Positions 1-7,999 of a stretch of 64,000 nt of DNA are shown piece after piece. The notes under the pieces were generated by a model. The model ran no database searches and had not been told where the DNA came from. It was given only the letters and a program-made list of their open reading frames with translations. The position numbers and the translations under genes are program-made. Positions within the stretch are counted from its first letter, which is position 1. Each line of letters starts with the position of its first letter. The stretch is from Oxalobacteraceae sp. CFBP 8761 (lineage in GTDB: Bacteria; Pseudomonadota; Gammaproteobacteria; Burkholderiales; Burkholderiaceae_D): positions 744,001 through 808,000 of the forward strand of contig JACYUE010000002.1 in assembly GCA_014841595.1 (NCBI GenBank). The letters are read 5' to 3'.

Positions 1-434
1 CCCGAGGCAACCTTGCGTGCGTTCTCTGGCTTGGCGGCATCGACGAGGTACAGGTCGCCACCGATCGGCACCAGCAATTGCTTGCCATCCGGCGACCAGA
101 AATAATTCAGGATGCCCGACAGGCCGGCAGTGCGGGCGCGTTCGCGGCGTGCTTTTTCTTCGATCGACAGGGCCTCGTTCGGCACCAGTTGCTTGGAATC
201 CACCAGGCGCTGCGTGGCCTTGCTCTTGGTGTTGTATTCCCACAGGTCGAGACGGTACTGGTCGTCGGCGCGCGGGCGCAGGAAGGTCACGCGTTCACCG
301 TCGGGCGACACGCGCAGATTGCGCACACTGGCGCCGGCCAGCGAAGCGTCGCCATAAATACGGTCGAGGGTCAGACGTTCAGCCATGGCAGGAACGGCCG
401 TGAGAGCGGCCAGAAGGACGAGGAGAGGGCGCAT
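1..434 (-). CDS. S9 family prolyl-oligopeptidase-type peptidase, N-terminal part (cut by window edge)
   Basis: Only the first 144 codons lie in the window. The product starts MRPLLVLLAALTAVPAMA, a signal peptide ending in a typical Ala-X-Ala site, so the mature enzyme should be periplasmic or secreted. The following sequence contains LRVSPDGERVTFLRP and NYFWSPDGKQLLVP, the repeated 'SPDG' blades of the DPP IV / acylaminoacyl-peptidase beta-propeller that gates the catalytic domain in S9 enzymes. The hydrolase domain with Ser-Asp-His is outside the window, so activity cannot be judged. The ATG at 434 is chosen because it gives a clean signal peptide; only a weak AGAGA precedes it. Family assignment is good; substrate is unknown. 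Confidence 0.8.
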   Translation of the reverse strand, partial: MRPLLVLLAALTAVPAMAERLTLDRIYGDASLAGASVRNLRVSPDGERVTFLRPRADDQYRLDLWEYNTKSKATQRLVDSKQLVPNEALSIEEKARRERARTAGLSGILNYFWSPDGKQLLVPIGGDLYLVDAAKPENARKVAS

Positions 435-521
435 AGTTTCTCTGATGGATGTTTAATTAACAGCAACCGCGAGACGATACCAGAGTCAGACTGCCAGCGC
501 TGTAATGACATGTCATAAAAA

Positions 522-1922
522 CTAGGACACCAACGCTTTCACCACACCCTCGCGAATACGCTGGCGCGCCAGCTTCTCGAATTGCCAGGTCAGCAGCACT
601 GCCGCGACCGTCAATGCGAACACGAGGCCGATCCAGAAGCCGGTGGCTTCCATCGGCGCCGCGGGCGTCCACGGGAACCACTGCGGCGCCAGCCCCAGCA
701 CGCAACCGAGTGGCAGCGACAAGCCCCAGAACGAGACCAGCTGGATCACCATCGGCGGGCGCGTGACCTGATAGCCGCGAATCGCCGAGGCGGTGGCAAC
801 CTGGGTGGCATCTGACAACTGGAACAGCGCCGCGAACAGCAGCAAGTGAGCGGTCACCTGCTGCACGGCCGGATCGGATGTGTAGGCCGCCGCGATTTCC
901 CAGCGGAAGATGGCGATGAACAATGCCGCCAGTGCGCCGAACGTCAGCGACACGCCCACGCCGACCCAGCCGACGAAGCGGGCCCGGACCGGGTCGCCTT
1001 CGCCCATCGCCTGGCCAACGCGGGTGAGCATGCCGATGGCGAAACTGAGCGGCAGCATGAACACGAGCGACGCAAAATTGAGCGCAATCTGGTGCGCCGA
1101 GACTTGCACGACGCCATAGCGCGCCACCAGCAGGCTGATCAGACCAAAGGCGCTGACCTCGGCAAAATACGTCACGCCGATCGGCAGGCCCAGGCGCAGC
1201 ATGCTGCCGATCGCTGCGGTGTCCGGGCCCTCGAAGCGGTCGAACGGATAGGTCATGCGGTAGGCGGGCGAGCGCCGCACCCACCACAGCATCACGCCCA
1301 GCATCAGCCACATGCCGCTGGCCGTGGCAATCGCGCAGCCAACCGCGCCCAGGCGCGGAAAGCCCAGTTCGCCAAACACGAGCAACCAGCTCACCAGCGT
1401 GTTGTACAGCAGACCGAAAATGGCGATCCACATGATCGGCTTGGTCTGGTTGATGCTGGTCGTGTAGCCGTACAGCGCGCGGTAGACGCCAAACGCCGGC
1501 AAGCCGACGCTGATCACGTGCACGACCAGCGACGCCCGCGCGGCGACGTGCGCATCGAGCCCGACATGGTCGAACAGCAGCGTGCACAGGTTGGCAAACA
1601 GCATTGCGACGGTGCCGACCAACAGGCCTTTCCACATTGCCTGGCGCACCGAGTGGGGTACCTGATCGTGCCGCGCGGCGCCCATTTCGTGCGCGACAAC
1701 GGTATTGATCGCCATCATCGTGCCCATCACAGTCACCAGCACGATCGACCACACGGCCGTACCGAGCGACACCGCCGCCAGTTCTTCGGCGCTGACGTGC
1801 CCGGTCATGGCGACATCGACCACGCCCATCCCGACGGTGGCCAGCTGGCCGACCAGCACGGGCCACGACAGGCGCCACAGGGTGAGAATTTCGGTACGGA
1901 TCGGTGTGGCGGAGGTGGTCAT
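522..1922 (-). CDS. MATE family multidrug/toxin efflux protein (NorM-like)
   Basis: The product is 466 residues, the usual MATE length, and consists almost entirely of hydrophobic helices (about 12). The N-terminal half begins with LWRLSWPVLVGQLATVGMGVVDVAMTG, the conserved MATE pattern in which helix 1-2 carries the GxxD-type signature, and the second half (GLPIGVTYFAEVSAFGLISL) repeats the fold. MATE proteins are inner-membrane antiporters that export cationic drugs and metabolites using Na+ or H+. The gene is alone on the minus strand and divergent from tssF, with about 175 bp between the two starts; nothing links it functionally to tssFG. The coupling ion and substrates cannot be read from sequence. 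Confidence 0.9.
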   Translation of the reverse strand: MTTSATPIRTEILTLWRLSWPVLVGQLATVGMGVVDVAMTGHVSAEELAAVSLGTAVWSIVLVTVMGTMMAINTVVAHEMGAARHDQVPHSVRQAMWKGLLVGTVAMLFANLCTLLFDHVGLDAHVAARASLVVHVISVGLPAFGVYRALYGYTTSINQTKPIMWIAIFGLLYNTLVSWLLVFGELGFPRLGAVGCAIATASGMWLMLGVMLWWVRRSPAYRMTYPFDRFEGPDTAAIGSMLRLGLPIGVTYFAEVSAFGLISLLVARYGVVQVSAHQIALNFASLVFMLPLSFAIGMLTRVGQAMGEGDPVRARFVGWVGVGVSLTFGALAALFIAIFRWEIAAAYTSDPAVQQVTAHLLLFAALFQLSDATQVATASAIRGYQVTRPPMVIQLVSFWGLSLPLGCVLGLAPQWFPWTPAAPMEATGFWIGLVFALTVAAVLLTWQFEKLARQRIREGVVKALVS

Positions 1923-2098
1923 GATGCGGGCTCGACTAAGGGAACCCGGGATTTTACTGACTTATTGTCAAGGTCGGTGGAAGCCGCACTGTCCACGCGC
2001 TGCAACGTGTCGTTTATCCGCGCGCATCCATTGCGCTTTCACAACGGCCATGCGCGCGATCTGACCGACCGTAGCGTGTCAGCCTGAGGGAGAATCCA

Positions 2099-3931
2099 AT
2101 GAAAGCGCTGTTGCCCTACTACGAGCGCGAGCTGGTCTACCTGAACACGGTCGGCCGCGAGCTCGCCCACCAGTATCCGAAGCTGGCTGCCGAGCTGGGC
2201 CTGGGGCCGGAAGGCAGCGAGGATCCGCACATCCGGCGCCTGATCCAGGCATGCGCGCTGCTCAATGCGCGCACCGCGAAAAAGCTCGATGACGATTACC
2301 CGGAATTCACCGAGGCGCTGCTGGCCAGCCTGTATCCGCATTTCCTGCACGGCATCCCGAGCTGCTCGATCGTGCGCGTCGACGACAGCGACCGCCACGC
2401 CAGCTCGGCCACGCTCGGCCATGTGCACGTGGTGCCGCGCGGCACCGAGATGACGTCGCTGGCCGCAGGCGGCGCGCCATGCCGCTTCCGCACGACGGCC
2501 GACCTGATGCTGGCGCCCGTGACGGTGACGCGCGCCTGGTTCTCGCCGGTGGCGCAGGTGCCGCCGCCGCTCCGGCTGCCGGCCCGCGCCAGCGCGCGCA
2601 TCAGCATCAGTATCGACAGCGCCATGCCGTGCCGGCTCTTGCCCAGACTAGGCCTGGCGCGCCTGCGGCTGTACGTCGACGGCGATGCGCTGTTGACAGC
2701 CGCGCTGATTGACAGCCTGTGCCTGCACACGCTCGAAACGTGGGTCGAGACAGAAGGGCAGGACCGCTGGCGCCGCCTGGACCGCCCGGCCTTGTCGCTC
2801 GGCGGCCTGGAGCCTGATGAAGCCCTGGTACCCGAACCGGCGCATGCCCATCCCGCCTACCGCTTGCTGACCGAATACTTTGCCTTCCCCGACAAGTTCC
2901 ACTTCCTGGACGTCGACCTGGCGGCACTGGCGCCGATGTTTCCCGCCGGCGCGCGCCGCTTCACGCTGCACGTGTTGCTGACCGGCCTGCACGCAGACGC
3001 CGGCCCGGCGCGCATCCTGCGCGCGCTGTCGCACCAGCACTTGCTCGCGGGCTGCACAGCGGTGGTCAATTTGTTCCGGCAAGCGGCGGCGCCGGTGCGC
3101 ATCACGCACCGTTCGGCCATGTACGACGTGGTGCCGAGCCGGCATGAAGACCACGTCGAGGTCTATAGCATCGACGCAGTACAGCTGCTGACGACGCGTG
3201 GTGGCAAAACGACGGGCGTGACCTATCGCCCCTGTTTTGGCCTGCGCCATGGCGAAGGTGGCGAAGGCCAGCGCTACTGGTTCAACCGCCGCATTGATGG
3301 AGGCGACCGCCGGCACCGCATGCAGATCGCCTTCAGCGACGACGACACGGCGCTGGCCGGGGTCGGCCCAGCGATCGCATCGCTCGACCTGACCTGCAGC
3401 AACGGCCCGGCGGCCTGCGCGGTAGGCGTTGGCGCACCGGGCGGCGACCTGGCCAGCGAAACGGCGACGGGCGGCGTGCCCATCCGCCTGTTGCGCAAGC
3501 CATCCGCGCCGCTGCACTTCGGCAGCCGCAATGGCACCGGCTGGCGCCTCGTGGCCCAGCTGGCGCTGAATCACCGTTCACTGGCCGAGCTCGACACCTT
3601 CCGCGACACGCTGGCGCTGTACGACCTGGCGCGCTCGGGCAGTTCGCAGCGGCAGATCGCCGGCCTCACCGCGCTGACCACGCTGCCGGCCACGGCGTGG
3701 CTGCGCAACCGGCACGGCGCCACGCTCGTACACGGCACCGAGGTGCGGCTGACGCTGGACGAAGAAGCGTTTGCCGGTAGCAGTGTGTTCGTCTTTGCAC
3801 AGGTGGTCAGCCGCTTTCTGGGGCTGTATGTTCACCTGAACAGTTTCACGCGACTGGTGTTGATCTCTGGCCAGAGCAGCAAGGAACTGCTGCGCTGCGA
3901 GCCACGCAGTGGCAGTCTGATGCTGGTGTAG
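2099..3931 (+). CDS. tssF: Type VI secretion system baseplate subunit TssF
   Basis: The 610-residue product has the TssF/VasA (ImpG) start, MKALLPYYERELVYL, followed by a helical segment (ELAHQYPKLAAELGL) and the conserved DPHIRRLIQACALLNAR and TEALLASLYPHFL motifs. TssF forms the baseplate wedge (TssF2-TssG) around the VgrG hub of the contractile machine, at the cytoplasmic face of the inner membrane. The length matches the family. A GAGGGAGAA ribosome-binding site precedes the ATG. tssG follows after 3 bp, so the two are co-transcribed, which matches their direct partnership. No other tss gene is present within the window, which is unusual because tssF and tssG normally sit in a cluster of 13 or more genes. 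Confidence 0.9.
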   Translation: MKALLPYYERELVYLNTVGRELAHQYPKLAAELGLGPEGSEDPHIRRLIQACALLNARTAKKLDDDYPEFTEALLASLYPHFLHGIPSCSIVRVDDSDRHASSATLGHVHVVPRGTEMTSLAAGGAPCRFRTTADLMLAPVTVTRAWFSPVAQVPPPLRLPARASARISISIDSAMPCRLLPRLGLARLRLYVDGDALLTAALIDSLCLHTLETWVETEGQDRWRRLDRPALSLGGLEPDEALVPEPAHAHPAYRLLTEYFAFPDKFHFLDVDLAALAPMFPAGARRFTLHVLLTGLHADAGPARILRALSHQHLLAGCTAVVNLFRQAAAPVRITHRSAMYDVVPSRHEDHVEVYSIDAVQLLTTRGGKTTGVTYRPCFGLRHGEGGEGQRYWFNRRIDGGDRRHRMQIAFSDDDTALAGVGPAIASLDLTCSNGPAACAVGVGAPGGDLASETATGGVPIRLLRKPSAPLHFGSRNGTGWRLVAQLALNHRSLAELDTFRDTLALYDLARSGSSQRQIAGLTALTTLPATAWLRNRHGATLVHGTEVRLTLDEEAFAGSSVFVFAQVVSRFLGLYVHLNSFTRLVLISGQSSKELLRCEPRSGSLMLV

Positions 3932-3934
3932 TGG

Positions 3935-4894
3935 GTGATTGCCGACCTGCTGGCGCATCCGCAGCGCTACGAATTTTTCCAGGCGGTGCGCCTGCTGCTG
4001 CGCTGGCTCGGCCGGCAGGGGATCAGCCCGGAGCAGGCGCTCGGCGGCGCCATCCGCTTTCGCAACAGCGTCGGGTTGGGCTTTCCACCGAGCGAGATCG
4101 AGGCCATCGAGCCCGGCACCGGGCACATGCCGGCAATCACGATCACACCCGCGATGATGGGCTTACTTGGCACGATGGGCGCCTTGCCGCTGCACTACAC
4201 CGAACGGTTTGCCGCCTGGGCGCTGCGCAACCGCGACGACGGGCCGCGCGCCTTTCTCGATCTGTTTTCCAGCCGCCAGGTGGCGCTGTTCTACCGCGCC
4301 TGGTGCAAGTACCGCGTGCGGCAACCTCTGGCGGCGGGCGTCGACCGTTTTCAGCCGCTGCTGCTGGCGCTGGCTGGCGGGGCGTCGGTGCAGCAAGACA
4401 TGGCTGGCGCCGACGCCATGGCCCGGTTTGCCGCGCCGCTGCGCAGCAGGGTGGTCAGCGCCGATCTGATCGCCGGCGTACTCGGCGCCTGCTTTGGCGT
4501 GGAAGTACAGGTCGAGCAGTTTACCGGCCGCTGGGATGTGCTCGAACCGGGGCAGCGCACGCTGCTGGCCCATGGCAATTGCGTGCTGGGAGCCGGCGCC
4601 ACGGCAGGGGCGCGGCTGCTGCGGCCCGAACTCGGCATGCGTATCCGCCTGGGTCCGGTGAATGCCGCTACGTTTGCCCGGTTCATGCCGGGGCAGGAGG
4701 GCAGCCGGGCATTGTCTTTTTTGCTGGCGCGCTTCGCGATTGACGTACCGTTTCGCGAACTGCAGGTGGTGCTGCGGCGCGAGGCGATTCACGGTGTCCA
4801 TCTGGGTGGTCTCACGCGGCTGGGGCTGGATGATTTTCTGTGCACGCGCAGTGCTTCATCGGACCGTGACGACATGTGCTACCTGCTCGGCTGA
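3935..4894 (+). CDS. tssG: Type VI secretion system baseplate subunit TssG
   Basis: The 319-residue product has the TssG (VasB/ImpH) pattern: an N-terminal LLAHPQRYEFFQAVRLLLRW segment, RFRNSVGLGFPPSEI, then LLGTMGALPLHYTER, the most conserved block of the family. TssG is the core of the baseplate wedge and binds two TssF copies and TssK. The start is GTG, 3 bp after the tssF stop; no ATG in the right frame precedes the conserved N-terminus. The protein is at the short end of the family. The C-terminal tail (CTRSASSDRDDMCYLL) looks atypical compared with the hydrophobic 'LGW..WL' ending I expect, so local divergence is possible. Confidence 0.88.
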   Translation: MIADLLAHPQRYEFFQAVRLLLRWLGRQGISPEQALGGAIRFRNSVGLGFPPSEIEAIEPGTGHMPAITITPAMMGLLGTMGALPLHYTERFAAWALRNRDDGPRAFLDLFSSRQVALFYRAWCKYRVRQPLAAGVDRFQPLLLALAGGASVQQDMAGADAMARFAAPLRSRVVSADLIAGVLGACFGVEVQVEQFTGRWDVLEPGQRTLLAHGNCVLGAGATAGARLLRPELGMRIRLGPVNAATFARFMPGQEGSRALSFLLARFAIDVPFRELQVVLRREAIHGVHLGGLTRLGLDDFLCTRSASSDRDDMCYLLG

Positions 4895-4990
4895 CTTATT
4901 CGATTCCTGAAGGCATACGCGCGCCACACAAGCTGTGCACGGCCTACAATCGATGTCAACGAATTAACACACCATCGACCAGGAGGTACC

Positions 4991-5620
4991 ATGCAACAAC
5001 CAGACAACATGCAGCCGGCGGATCATCTTGAGCCAGCGGCAACCCAATCTGTCGACGCACGGCGTGTCGCTGTACTGATGACCGACGGGGTCGAGCAAGT
5101 CGAATACACCAAGCCGCGCGCGTTCCTCGAAGCGCAGGGCGTGACGGTCGTGCTGGTCTCGCCAAAGAAAATGGGCGAGCAGATCCAGGGCTTCAATCAC
5201 CTGGAACCGGGTGACAAGTACGCGGTCGAACTGAACGTGAAAGACGCCAACCCGGACGACTTCGATCTGCTGCTGCTCCCGGGCGGCGTGGCCAATCCCG
5301 ATAATCTGCGGTCGAGCCCGGAATCAATCGCCTTCATCAAGGCATTTGGTGATGGCGACAAGCCGATTGCCGCGATCTGCCACGGCCCATGGCCGCTGAT
5401 CGACGCCGGCATCGCCGAGTCGAAGCACATGACCAGCTGGCCGACGCTGCAGATCGACCTGGTCAATGCCGGCGCCGAATGGACCGATGACGAAGTGGTC
5501 GTGGACGGCAAGCTGATCACGAGCCGCAAGCCGGACGATATTCCGGCATTCAACGAAGCCATCATGAAGCAATTGATGGTGCAACAAGAGGCCGGTACCG
5601 ATCCGGGGCCGACCTCGTGA
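4991..5620 (+). CDS. DJ-1/PfpI family class I glutamine amidotransferase-like protein (type 1, YhbO-like)
   Basis: The 209-residue product has a DJ-1/PfpI flavodoxin-like core beginning RRVAVLMTDGVEQVEYTKPR. The nucleophile-elbow Cys is at about residue 130 in PIAAICHGPWPLID, the classic CHG(P/A) motif, with Glu in the GVEQVEY loop as its likely partner. Family members include PfpI proteases, YhbO/YajL protein or DNA deglycases and general stress proteins; the sequence does not say which. The first 20 or so residues precede the fold and look like a dispensable extension. The ATG is preceded by an almost perfect AGGAGG at -10, implying strong translation. It lies 96 bp after tssG with no obvious terminator, but a functional link to secretion is not supported. 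Confidence 0.88.
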   Translation: MQQPDNMQPADHLEPAATQSVDARRVAVLMTDGVEQVEYTKPRAFLEAQGVTVVLVSPKKMGEQIQGFNHLEPGDKYAVELNVKDANPDDFDLLLLPGGVANPDNLRSSPESIAFIKAFGDGDKPIAAICHGPWPLIDAGIAESKHMTSWPTLQIDLVNAGAEWTDDEVVVDGKLITSRKPDDIPAFNEAIMKQLMVQQEAGTDPGPTS

Positions 5621-5648
5621 TGTACTAGTCGTCAGCGGCCGGGCCGCG

Positions 5649-6203
5649 TCACTGCAAGTGTTCCCACAGCGTGACGCATCCGACCGCGATCAATACCAGC
5701 CCGCCGAAGATCTCGGCGCGCTTGCCCGCCAGGGCGCCGATACGGCGACCGACCAGCATGCCCAGCGTCACCATCGTCAGCGTCGCCAGGCCGATGGCCA
5801 GCGCAGGCCAGACAATATGGGTGGCCGTAAAGGCCAGACTCACGCCGACGACCATGGCGTCGATGCTGGTGGCGAAACCCGTCAATGCCAGCAGCCATAG
5901 CGGCCGGTTCGAGTCTTCGGCGTCTTCCGGCGGGGATAAGCCTTCGTGGATCATGCGCACGCCCAGTCCGCACAGAAGGACGAAGGCGACCCAGTGATCC
6001 CAGCTCTCGACGTAGGAAGCGGCAATGCTGCCCAGCGCCCAGCCGACCAGCGGCGTCACACCCTCGATCACACCGAACAGCAGGCCCACCTTCAACGCAT
6101 CCTTGAACCGTACATGATGGCGGCGTGCGCCCATGGCAATGGCGACGGCAAAAGCGTCGGTGGACATGGCGAAGGCGAGGATGAGGATGGCAACGAGAGA
6201 CAT
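5649..6203 (-). CDS. mntP: Manganese efflux pump MntP
   Basis: The 184-residue product begins MSLVAILILAFAMSTDAFAVAIAMG, the MntP signature in which an Asp in helix 1 (MSTDAF) and a second in helix 4 (GFATSIDAMVVG) lie in the membrane and are needed for Mn2+ export. Six membrane helices fit the DUF204/MntP fold and normal length of about 185. An in-frame ATG exists 38 codons upstream, but that stretch is the riboswitch RNA, so the start at 6203 is preferred. Control is by the yybP-ykoY element directly upstream: high Mn2+ should relieve transcriptional or translational repression. The gene is monocistronic; the convergent DJ-1 gene ends 28 bp from its stop codon. Confidence 0.93.
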   Translation of the reverse strand: MSLVAILILAFAMSTDAFAVAIAMGARRHHVRFKDALKVGLLFGVIEGVTPLVGWALGSIAASYVESWDHWVAFVLLCGLGVRMIHEGLSPPEDAEDSNRPLWLLALTGFATSIDAMVVGVSLAFTATHIVWPALAIGLATLTMVTLGMLVGRRIGALAGKRAEIFGGLVLIAVGCVTLWEHLQ

Positions 6204-6244
6204 GACAGCTTTCCGATCGGGCACGACAAAAGGCATGTCGCGTG

Positions 6245-6375
6245 GCCCGAACGTCACGCAAACATGCCAATGGTCTTGCCAACCAGAAGGCTTGCGCACC
6301 ATGACGTTGAGCGTCAAGTATGTTGATGCGACAAACTTCCGAAAGAGGAAGCAGGCTACTCCCCAAGGGCGGCGC
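6245..6375 (-). promoter_or_regulatory. yybP-ykoY manganese riboswitch upstream of mntP
   Basis: Read on the minus strand, the leader contains the two hallmark conserved blocks: CCTTGGGGAGTAGCC near the 5' end (complement of 6354-6368) and GGCAAGACCATTGGC near the 3' end (complement of 6266-6280), separated by a hairpin-forming stretch with CATCAACATACTTG. This matches the leader known upstream of mntP (yebN) and other Mn exporters, which binds Mn2+ between two paired loops. The element ends about 40 nt before the mntP ATG, leaving room for an expression platform that controls the ribosome-binding site. The exact ends are estimates. Confidence 0.9.
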
Positions 6376-6376
6376 T

Positions 6377-6405
6377 ATGGTAACTCAGCGGTAGGGAATC
6401 GGCAA
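6377..6405 (-). promoter_or_regulatory. Candidate sigma-70 promoter for mntP
   Basis: On the minus strand TTGCCG (complement of 6400-6405) and TACCAT (complement of 6377-6382) are spaced 17 bp. Transcription would begin just ahead of the riboswitch aptamer, as expected for a leader-controlled gene. The hexamers are only 4/6 matches each, so this is a candidate supported mainly by its position. Confidence 0.5.
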
Positions 6406-6464
6406 GGCGCGTTATGTGTGCGTGATGAGACCGTTAAGGATGCGTTAGGGCCACGTTGGCAGCA

Positions 6465-7574
6465 TCAAGCGAGCACGGTGCGCCGTCCAGGTGCCCAAGT
6501 CAGGGTGCGGCCGATCGGCAATTCGACGCCGTGATGGAACAGGGCGCCGGCAATCATGCTGGCAATCCAGGCAAGAATGACGCCGCCAGTCTGCACGAAC
6601 ACGTCCTGTGGCGCGAAACGGGTGAACGCCGCATTGATGACCAGGCACACAGGAAAATGCACCAGGAACACGGAGAACGAGATGTTTCCGGCAACGCGAA
6701 TGACACGCCATTGTCCGCGGGCAGTCACTGCAGTCCGCACACGGCCGAACACGACTAGCAAACAGGCAACGATCAGTGCGAGCGCAATACGGCTGCGAAA
6801 GTCGACCGTCAGCGCAAGCAGCGCCGGCGCAGTCATCATCAGCAGTACGACAGCAGTCGAGCGCGGCCGACGGGCGGGATCGCTCGCCCACCACGCTAGC
6901 GCGCCCAGGCCATAACTGCCGAGAAAGTAGGGTGCCCAGACGTCCCAGTCGGCATCGAGGTTGAAGTACAGCAGCGAGGCGCCGGCGACAATGGCCGTCA
7001 GCGCCGGGATCAGGTACGCCGCCATGGGCTGTGCCGATGCGCGGCTGCAAGCCCACAGCAGGACGCTGAACATGGCATATAGCTGCAGGTCGATGGCAAC
7101 GTACCAGGCGCCGGCCGAGAGCGCGTCATAGCCAAGCACGTCGTGCAGCAGGAAAGCATGGGCGAGCAGCTGCCCGCCGCTGGGCGGTGCAGAGATGGCG
7201 TCATGGGTCATCCAGAGGCCTGCGAGCCATGAGGCGGCCACGGCCAGCAGGATCGCGACGAAGAATGGCGGGGCCAGCTTGGTGTAGCGGCGCAGGATGG
7301 TTTTTAACGGATTCGCCGGGCCGGACAATGCCTGGGGTGACAATGACTTTGCGGCAAGGAAGCCGCCGATGACCAGGAAGACCTGGACCGCGATGCGGGT
7401 GTCCTGGGCGAGCCAATCGATCAGGTCGGGGAGTGCCTCGCGGGTGTAGTCGGCCATGGGGCCGTAGAAGGCCAGGTGGTGGAGGACGATCAGCTGGGCG
7501 GAGATGGCTTTCAGCAGGTTGATTGTGGCGAATTCAGTTGGGGCGTGTGGCGCGGTTATCGGGGTGGACTTCAT
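6465..7574 (-). CDS. Acyltransferase family 3 membrane protein (OafA/YrhL-like)
   Basis: The product is about 369 residues with roughly ten hydrophobic helices. The early INLLKAISAQLIVLHHLAFYG is the acyltransferase-3 signature, with HH in helix 1 placed as the presumed catalytic histidine, and QVFLVIGGFLAAKSL matches the following 'VxxFFxISGFL' motif. Family members O-acetylate or succinylate surface polysaccharides, peptidoglycan or LPS, using acyl-CoA across the inner membrane. Start 7574 (MKSTPIT) is preferred over 7610 because the extra 12 residues have no support; ribosome-binding signals are weak for both. It sits alone, with no glycan cluster around it, so its substrate is unknown. 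The stop is about 60 bp from the mntP promoter region. Confidence 0.85.
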   Translation of the reverse strand: MKSTPITAPHAPTEFATINLLKAISAQLIVLHHLAFYGPMADYTREALPDLIDWLAQDTRIAVQVFLVIGGFLAAKSLSPQALSGPANPLKTILRRYTKLAPPFFVAILLAVAASWLAGLWMTHDAISAPPSGGQLLAHAFLLHDVLGYDALSAGAWYVAIDLQLYAMFSVLLWACSRASAQPMAAYLIPALTAIVAGASLLYFNLDADWDVWAPYFLGSYGLGALAWWASDPARRPRSTAVVLLMMTAPALLALTVDFRSRIALALIVACLLVVFGRVRTAVTARGQWRVIRVAGNISFSVFLVHFPVCLVINAAFTRFAPQDVFVQTGGVILAWIASMIAGALFHHGVELPIGRTLTWAPGRRTVLA

Positions 7575-7756
7575 GTGCATTCTGGGTGGTGGTGCTTGGC
7601 GCATCTGCATTGCTGGTAATTCCGACGCGCCTGTGGGGGCGCTATCATAGCTGAACTTGCTAGAAAAACATGGGTAGTGGCTCCCGTGTGTGGGTGGTGC
7701 CTGGTTGTTTTTGGTTTGCTTTGAGTGGCATTGCGCTCCGGTCGAAGTCGCGTGCG

Positions 7757-7925
7757 TTCTAGCAGAGGCGGGAGGGCAAGAAATCGCGGAGCGATTTCCC
7801 TCTGGTCAGGCGAATCGGAGAGCCTTGCGCTTGCAAGCGCAAGGCGGATTTCCGGCGGGGAGCGGTGCTCCCCGAATTCCCGGAAATCCCCCGCGTCCCG
7901 CGGGTTCGATTCCCGCCGCCTGAAG
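7757..7925 (+). other. Highly structured non-coding stretch between the acyltransferase gene and tmRNA
   Basis: The region from 7611 to 7970 has no convincing gene. Within 7757-7925 several strong hairpins follow one another: AAATCGC/GCGATTT around 7780-7797 bracketed by CAGAGG/CCTCTG, a 22-nt perfect palindrome at 7822-7843, and GGATTTCCGG/CCGGAAATCC enclosing CGGGGAGC/GCTCCCCG (7846-7889). The 3' end is a tmRNA/tRNA-like T-arm (GCGGG, loop TTCGATT, CCCGC) followed by CGCCTGA, which can pair perfectly with TCAGGCG at 7806-7812 as a 7-bp acceptor-like helix. No canonical tRNA can be folded between these arms (118 nt). It could be a decayed tRNA-like gene, a repeat or an unknown RNA. Confidence 0.5.
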
Positions 7926-7999
7926 CGCAGGCGAAAAAAAACCGTCCACAGGACGGTTTTTTTGGAATACTGGTGGAGGCGGCGGGAATCGAACCCGCG
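7899..7999. repeat. Inverted duplication of the tmRNA 3' end (23-nt identical arms)
   Basis: Positions 7899-7921 (plus strand) are identical over 23 nt to the T-arm/acceptor region of tmRNA, which lies on the minus strand at 7977-7999. The two arms face each other across the tmRNA terminator. The match ends just before the tmRNA discriminator and CCA, so this copy is not a functional tmRNA end. Confidence 0.8.
7934..7963 (-). terminator. Intrinsic terminator of ssrA
   Basis: A CCGTCC / GGACGG hairpin with ACA loop is flanked by eight A and seven T residues, so it can act in both directions. It starts 8 bp past the tmRNA 3' end on the minus strand and is the obvious ssrA terminator. Confidence 0.85.

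Noticed and set aside
505..516. ATGACATGTCAT palindrome near the S9 peptidase gene
   Set aside because: 12 bp, single, and lies between a terminator-less stop and start; not enough to call an operator.
6204..6317. In-frame start of mntP 38 codons upstream
   Set aside because: This stretch is the riboswitch and lies outside the normal MntP length.
6361..6420. A tRNA D-arm-like AACTCAGCGGTAG on the plus strand
   Set aside because: No T-arm or acceptor follows, and it lies in the promoter region of the riboswitch.
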